Source: Leucobacter sp.
GTDB lineage: Bacteria; Actinomycetota; Actinomycetes; Actinomycetales; Microbacteriaceae
NCBI GenBank assembly: GCA_017990305.1
Contig: JAGNOB010000018.1
Location: 1 to 12,192, forward strand
Direction: 5' to 3'
Length of the DNA: 12,192 nucleotides
The notes beneath the pieces were generated by a model. The model searched no databases, was not told the DNA's origin, and saw nothing but the letters and a program-made list of their open reading frames with translations. The position numbers were made by a program, and so were the translations under genes. Shown here one piece after another: positions 10,124-12,192 of the stretch. How positions within the stretch are numbered: position 1 is the stretch's first letter; each line of letters starts with the position of its first letter.

Positions 10124-10794
10124 GCCTCAGTCGCGCCGGGGTTCTGTGCACCCGGCTGCACGCCTGCCGGGACCTTCAGCGGCAGGAGATCGCCTGGAGG
10201 CATTGGCAGGTCGCCACGCACGACAACGATTTCGCGGAACAAGTCGATGAGCTGCTCGCGCGCGGCGGCATCAACAGCCGCCCTCCCCATGAGAATCCCA
10301 CGCAGGATCCATCGTGGGCCGTCGACACCGATGAACCGCGCAGCGCGGGTTCCCCCACCCTGCTCCGTTGGCACCGGAGTCGCCGTGACGATTTCCTGGC
10401 CGAGAACACCAGCCTCTTCGCTCACCTCGGCGCCTTGCGATTCCAGCTGGGTTGTCAGGTCGCGTCGGATCTGGTTCCACATGCCGCTGGACTTCGGGGC
10501 CGAGAACGCCTGAACCTGGAGCAGCGACTCCGCGTACTCAAGGGAAACCGCGACCACGCGCTGCGCCCGCTCGTCCACCTCAAGCCGCATCTGCAGCCCC
10601 TCTCGAGGCGCGATCTTGATGCCGCCAAGGTCAACGTATGGGCGCATCGCGGGCACCTCGGCGAAGTCAAATGGGCCAGCGGTCTCGCGGTCGGCTGGGG
10701 CCGACTTGGCAGTGTCAACCATGTCGACGTCTACCTGCTCGGCGTTCTCCGCAGTCTCTGGCGACGGGGTTTCGTTCAGCTCTTGCTCGCTCAT
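10120..10794 (-). CDS. DUF3710 domain-containing protein
   Basis: This conserved actinobacterial protein of unknown function has 224 residues, no signal peptide and no membrane segment, so it is expected to be cytoplasmic. The first 40 or so residues are acidic and low-complexity. The conserved core runs from about GPFDFAEVP (40-48) through YVDLGGIKI and SLLQVQAFSAPKSSGMW to RFIGVDGPRWILRGILMG and IVVVRGDLPMPPGDLLPL. A Pro/Gly/Ala-rich tail of about 18 residues follows. The family assignment rests on these motifs and on its position next to dut, as in Rv2696c of M. tuberculosis (from memory). AAGGAG (10804-10809) lies 9 bases before the ATG. dut ends 36 bases upstream and the DUF3159 start overlaps the stop, so the three genes form one unit. 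A role connected to dUTP or DNA is possible by association only. Confidence 0.9.
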   Translation of the reverse strand: MSEQELNETPSPETAENAEQVDVDMVDTAKSAPADRETAGPFDFAEVPAMRPYVDLGGIKIAPREGLQMRLEVDERAQRVVAVSLEYAESLLQVQAFSAPKSSGMWNQIRRDLTTQLESQGAEVSEEAGVLGQEIVTATPVPTEQGGGTRAARFIGVDGPRWILRGILMGRAAVDAAAREQLIDLFREIVVVRGDLPMPPGDLLPLKVPAGVQPGAQNPGATEA

Positions 10795-10830
10795 GTTCCT
10801 AGTCTCCTTGATTCTTGCGCTGCGGGCGAC

Positions 10831-11277
10831 TCAGGCCGCGCCGCTGACTCCGGTCGAGCCGAATCCTGCTGCACCGCGCACGCTGTCGCTCGGAAGTTCG
10901 TCGACGGGCGTGAATACTGCTCTGCTCACCGGCATAACGATGAGCTGCGCGATGCGGTCGCCGACCTGTACCTCGAAGGGCTCCTCGAGGTCGGTGTTCA
11001 AGAGCGTGATCTTGATTTCACCGCGGTAGCCCGCATCGATCGTGCCCGGCGAGTTGACGACTGTGATTCCCCGCTTTGCCGCGAGGCCGCTGCGGGGCAC
11101 CACGAAGGCCGCATACCCGTCGGGCAGGGCAATCGCGACACCGGTGCCTATGAGCGCGCGGTGCCCTGGTGCAATCGTGCGGGCCTCTGCGGCGCGGAGA
11201 TCTGCTCCCGCGTCGTCGGCATGGGCATACTGCGGCATCTGCTCCGCAACAATGGGTACACGTACTACGTCAGTCAC
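10831..11277 (-). CDS. dut: Deoxyuridine 5'-triphosphate nucleotidohydrolase (dUTPase)
   Basis: dUTPase hydrolyses dUTP to dUMP and pyrophosphate, keeping uracil out of DNA and supplying dUMP for thymidylate; the family forms cytoplasmic homotrimers. The protein has 148 residues and all five motifs in order. Motif I is DDAGADL (21-27), II is PRSGLAAKRG (61-70), and III is GTIDAGYRGEI (78-88) with catalytic Asp81 and base-stacking Tyr84. Motif IV is GDRIAQLIV (106-114) and V is RGAAGFGSTG (134-143), whose Arg and Phe close over the substrate. Motif V has Ala-Ala where Gly-Gly or similar is more usual, a mild variant. I chose the GTG at 11277, which gives MTDVVRVP. An in-frame GTG at 11283 would add two residues but abuts the -10-like hexamer. 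No Shine-Dalgarno is seen, so a leaderless start is likely. It heads the minus-strand cluster leading to acnA. Confidence 0.96.
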   Translation of the reverse strand: MTDVVRVPIVAEQMPQYAHADDAGADLRAAEARTIAPGHRALIGTGVAIALPDGYAAFVVPRSGLAAKRGITVVNSPGTIDAGYRGEIKITLLNTDLEEPFEVQVGDRIAQLIVMPVSRAVFTPVDELPSDSVRGAAGFGSTGVSGAA

Positions 11278-11289
11278 CAGCACAGGCTA
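11278..11289 (-). promoter_or_regulatory. Candidate leaderless promoter of dut
   Basis: On the minus strand TAGCCT (11284-11289) fits TAnnnT and is followed by 6 bases (gtgctg) and then GTG (11275-11277). The geometry equals that upstream of dxs. No purine-rich ribosome-binding site precedes either candidate GTG. No clear -35 is visible. Confidence 0.45.
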
Positions 11290-11371
11290 TCGGATGAGAA
11301 CGCGAACGTGCGTGGAATCGCGATACGCGGGGCGCGTGTCTATTCACACAGCTTCTCACGTCGAACTACGA

Positions 11372-11383
11372 GATACTGGGGGT
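11372..11383 (+). promoter_or_regulatory. Candidate leaderless promoter of the DUF3093 gene
   Basis: GATACT (11372-11377) matches TATAAT at 4 of 6 positions and is followed by 6 bases (gggggt) before the ATG at 11384. The run of five G sits only 1 base from the ATG, too close to act as a normal ribosome-binding site. The intergenic stretch to dut (11278-11383) thus holds two divergent candidate promoters. The 8-base palindrome ATCGCGAT (11317-11324) lies roughly midway between them. Confidence 0.35.
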
Positions 11384-11839
11384 ATGACCGCACAGACAAC
11401 GGCAGTTCGCTACCGCGAGCGCCTGCTTCCCGGGTTCGGATTCTTCGGCGCCTGGCTCCTACTGATACCCGCAACCGCTCTCATCATGATGCCCATTAAT
11501 AAGCAGGTTGCGATTCCCGTGGCAATCGGCATGTATCTGCTGGTGGCGCTCATCTTTGTAGCGCTCAGCCCGGTTATTGAAGTGCGGGACGGAATGTTGC
11601 GTGCCGGTCGGGCAAGTATTCCAGTTGACCTTGTCGGCGAAATCACTCCGCTTGGTTCAGACGCGCTCCGGGACGCTATTGGCCCCGGAGCTGACGCCCG
11701 AAACTACATGGTGGTGCGTGGTTGGATCCATCGCGGGCTGAAGCTCGAGATCACGGATGAGAGCGATCCCACTCCGCACTGGATCGTGACGAGCCGAAAG
11801 CCTCTTGCGCTCGCTGAAGCACTCAAGGCTGGCGCGTAG
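11384..11839 (+). CDS. DUF3093 family membrane protein
   Basis: The function is unknown. The 151-residue protein starts with a short basic cytoplasmic stretch (RYRERLLP). Two adjacent transmembrane helices follow at about 17-37 and 41-61, and the rest is a soluble domain of about 90 residues. Conserved-looking segments in that domain are VIEVRDGMLRAGRASIPVDL (64-83), ADARNYMVVRGWI (103-115) and PHWIVTSRKPLALAEAL (131-147). These resemble the actinobacterial DUF3093 family (Rv2698 in M. tuberculosis, from memory). The open frame runs much further upstream (to 11042), but that part lies antisense over dut and has no family character. The ATG at 11384 gives the expected MTAQTTAVRYRERLLPG start. 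The gene is divergent from dut and converges on the DUF4193 gene with only 6 bases between their stops. Confidence 0.88.
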   Translation: MTAQTTAVRYRERLLPGFGFFGAWLLLIPATALIMMPINKQVAIPVAIGMYLLVALIFVALSPVIEVRDGMLRAGRASIPVDLVGEITPLGSDALRDAIGPGADARNYMVVRGWIHRGLKLEITDESDPTPHWIVTSRKPLALAEALKAGA

Positions 11840-11845
11840 GCCTAT

Positions 11846-12139
11846 TTAGGCGTCGCACTCCACGCAGATAGGGCCGAGATCGGTGTCGCGTGAACGCTGC
11901 GAACGGTGTCGAACCAGGAAGCAGCTCACGCACGTGAACTCATCCGCCTGCTGCGGGAGCACAACGACGTCAAGCTCGACGTCCGAAAGGTCAGATCCCC
12001 CGAGATCAAAACTCGGGTTGTCTGCATCCTCGGAGTCAAGTGACGACGTGCCCTTTGAGGGGCCGCGCTCTTTGAGCGCTTCAATCGACTCGGCTGTTTC
12101 GTCGTCATTCTTACGAGGGGCGTCGTAATCGGTTGCCAT
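11846..12139 (-). CDS. DUF4193 family small acidic zinc-ribbon protein
   Basis: The protein has 97 residues. The first 60 or so are strongly acidic and probably disordered (DDETAESIEALKERG, then a Ser/Asp-rich stretch). The C-terminus carries FTCVSCFLVRHRSQ with Cys70 and Cys73, and GPICVECDA with Cys92 and Cys95. The two CxxC pairs should bind one zinc ion. This arrangement is that of the actinobacteria-specific DUF4193 family (Rv2699c type, from memory), whose function I cannot state. AGGAG (12144-12148) lies 4 bases before the ATG, giving a clear start. An acidic tail plus zinc ribbon could mean a protein that contacts RNA polymerase or another nucleic-acid enzyme, but that is speculation. 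Confidence 0.9.
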   Translation of the reverse strand: MATDYDAPRKNDDETAESIEALKERGPSKGTSSLDSEDADNPSFDLGGSDLSDVELDVVVLPQQADEFTCVSCFLVRHRSQRSRDTDLGPICVECDA

Positions 12140-12192
12140 GTTTCTCCTGCATTTCGTCGCGGCTGGCTTGGGGAGCGGCCATAGTCTGCCCG
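12140..12192 (-). promoter_or_regulatory. Upstream region of the DUF4193 gene with its ribosome-binding site
   Basis: AGGAG (minus strand, 12144-12148) is followed by 4 bases and the ATG. The remaining 44 bases to the window edge contain no ORF and no convincing -10/-35 pair; the promoter may lie here or beyond the edge. Confidence 0.5.

Noticed and set aside
10435..11499. A 354-codon open frame on the plus strand across DUF3710, dut and the divergent promoter region
   Set aside because: It is antisense to two conserved genes and reads through into the DUF3093 gene in the wrong frame; the peptide is compositionally odd (Arg/His-rich) and resembles nothing known.
11841..11852. Short palindrome GCCTA-TT-TAGGC between the DUF3093 and DUF4193 stops, as a terminator
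   Set aside because: The stem is only 5 bp with a 2-base loop and no T-run, too weak to call.

Overview
The window looks like a chromosomal housekeeping region from a high-GC actinobacterium. The gene families (DUF3159, DUF3710, DUF3093, DUF4193), the frequent GTG starts, the G/C-ending codons and the protein sequences fit Microbacteriaceae, possibly a Leucobacter-like organism. The genus is a guess from protein similarity recalled from memory. There is no tRNA, rRNA, CRISPR array, insertion sequence or sign of horizontal transfer, and no gap between genes exceeds about 120 bases.

Left part (1-4576, plus strand): the window opens inside an RNase D-like gene (DEDD exonuclease plus HRDC). Then comes a two-gene fatty-acid beta-oxidation operon, fadA (thiolase) and fadB (enoyl-CoA hydratase fused to 3-hydroxyacyl-CoA dehydrogenase), 5 bases apart. 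A 16-bp perfect inverted repeat separates fadB from the convergent dxs gene.

Middle and right part (4577-11277, minus strand; read from right to left in transcription order): dut (dUTPase), a DUF3710 protein, a DUF3159 membrane protein and acnA (aconitase) form a tight co-directional cluster. It is closed by a strong intrinsic terminator at 6534-6579. dxs (first enzyme of the MEP isoprenoid pathway) follows on the same strand and appears to have its own promoter just behind that terminator.

Right end (11384-12192): a DUF3093 two-helix membrane protein is divergent from dut. It converges on a small acidic DUF4193 zinc-ribbon protein on the minus strand.

The order and relative strands (RNase D +, dxs -, DUF3159 -, DUF3710 -, dut -, DUF3093 +, DUF4193 -) match, from memory, the M. 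tuberculosis Rv2681-Rv2699c block. Here aconitase takes the place of the genes that lie between dxs1 and the DUF3159 gene in that species. Metabolically, fadAB yields acetyl-CoA, acnA serves the TCA cycle, dxs draws pyruvate and glyceraldehyde-3-phosphate into isoprenoids, and dut protects DNA from uracil.

I found no convincing novel system. The most notable signals are three genes (dxs, dut, DUF3093) that each have a -10-like hexamer exactly 6 bases before a start codon and no usable Shine-Dalgarno, which suggests leaderless transcripts. Also notable are the overlap of the acnA terminator with the dxs promoter, and the unexplained DUF3710-DUF3159-aconitase operon.
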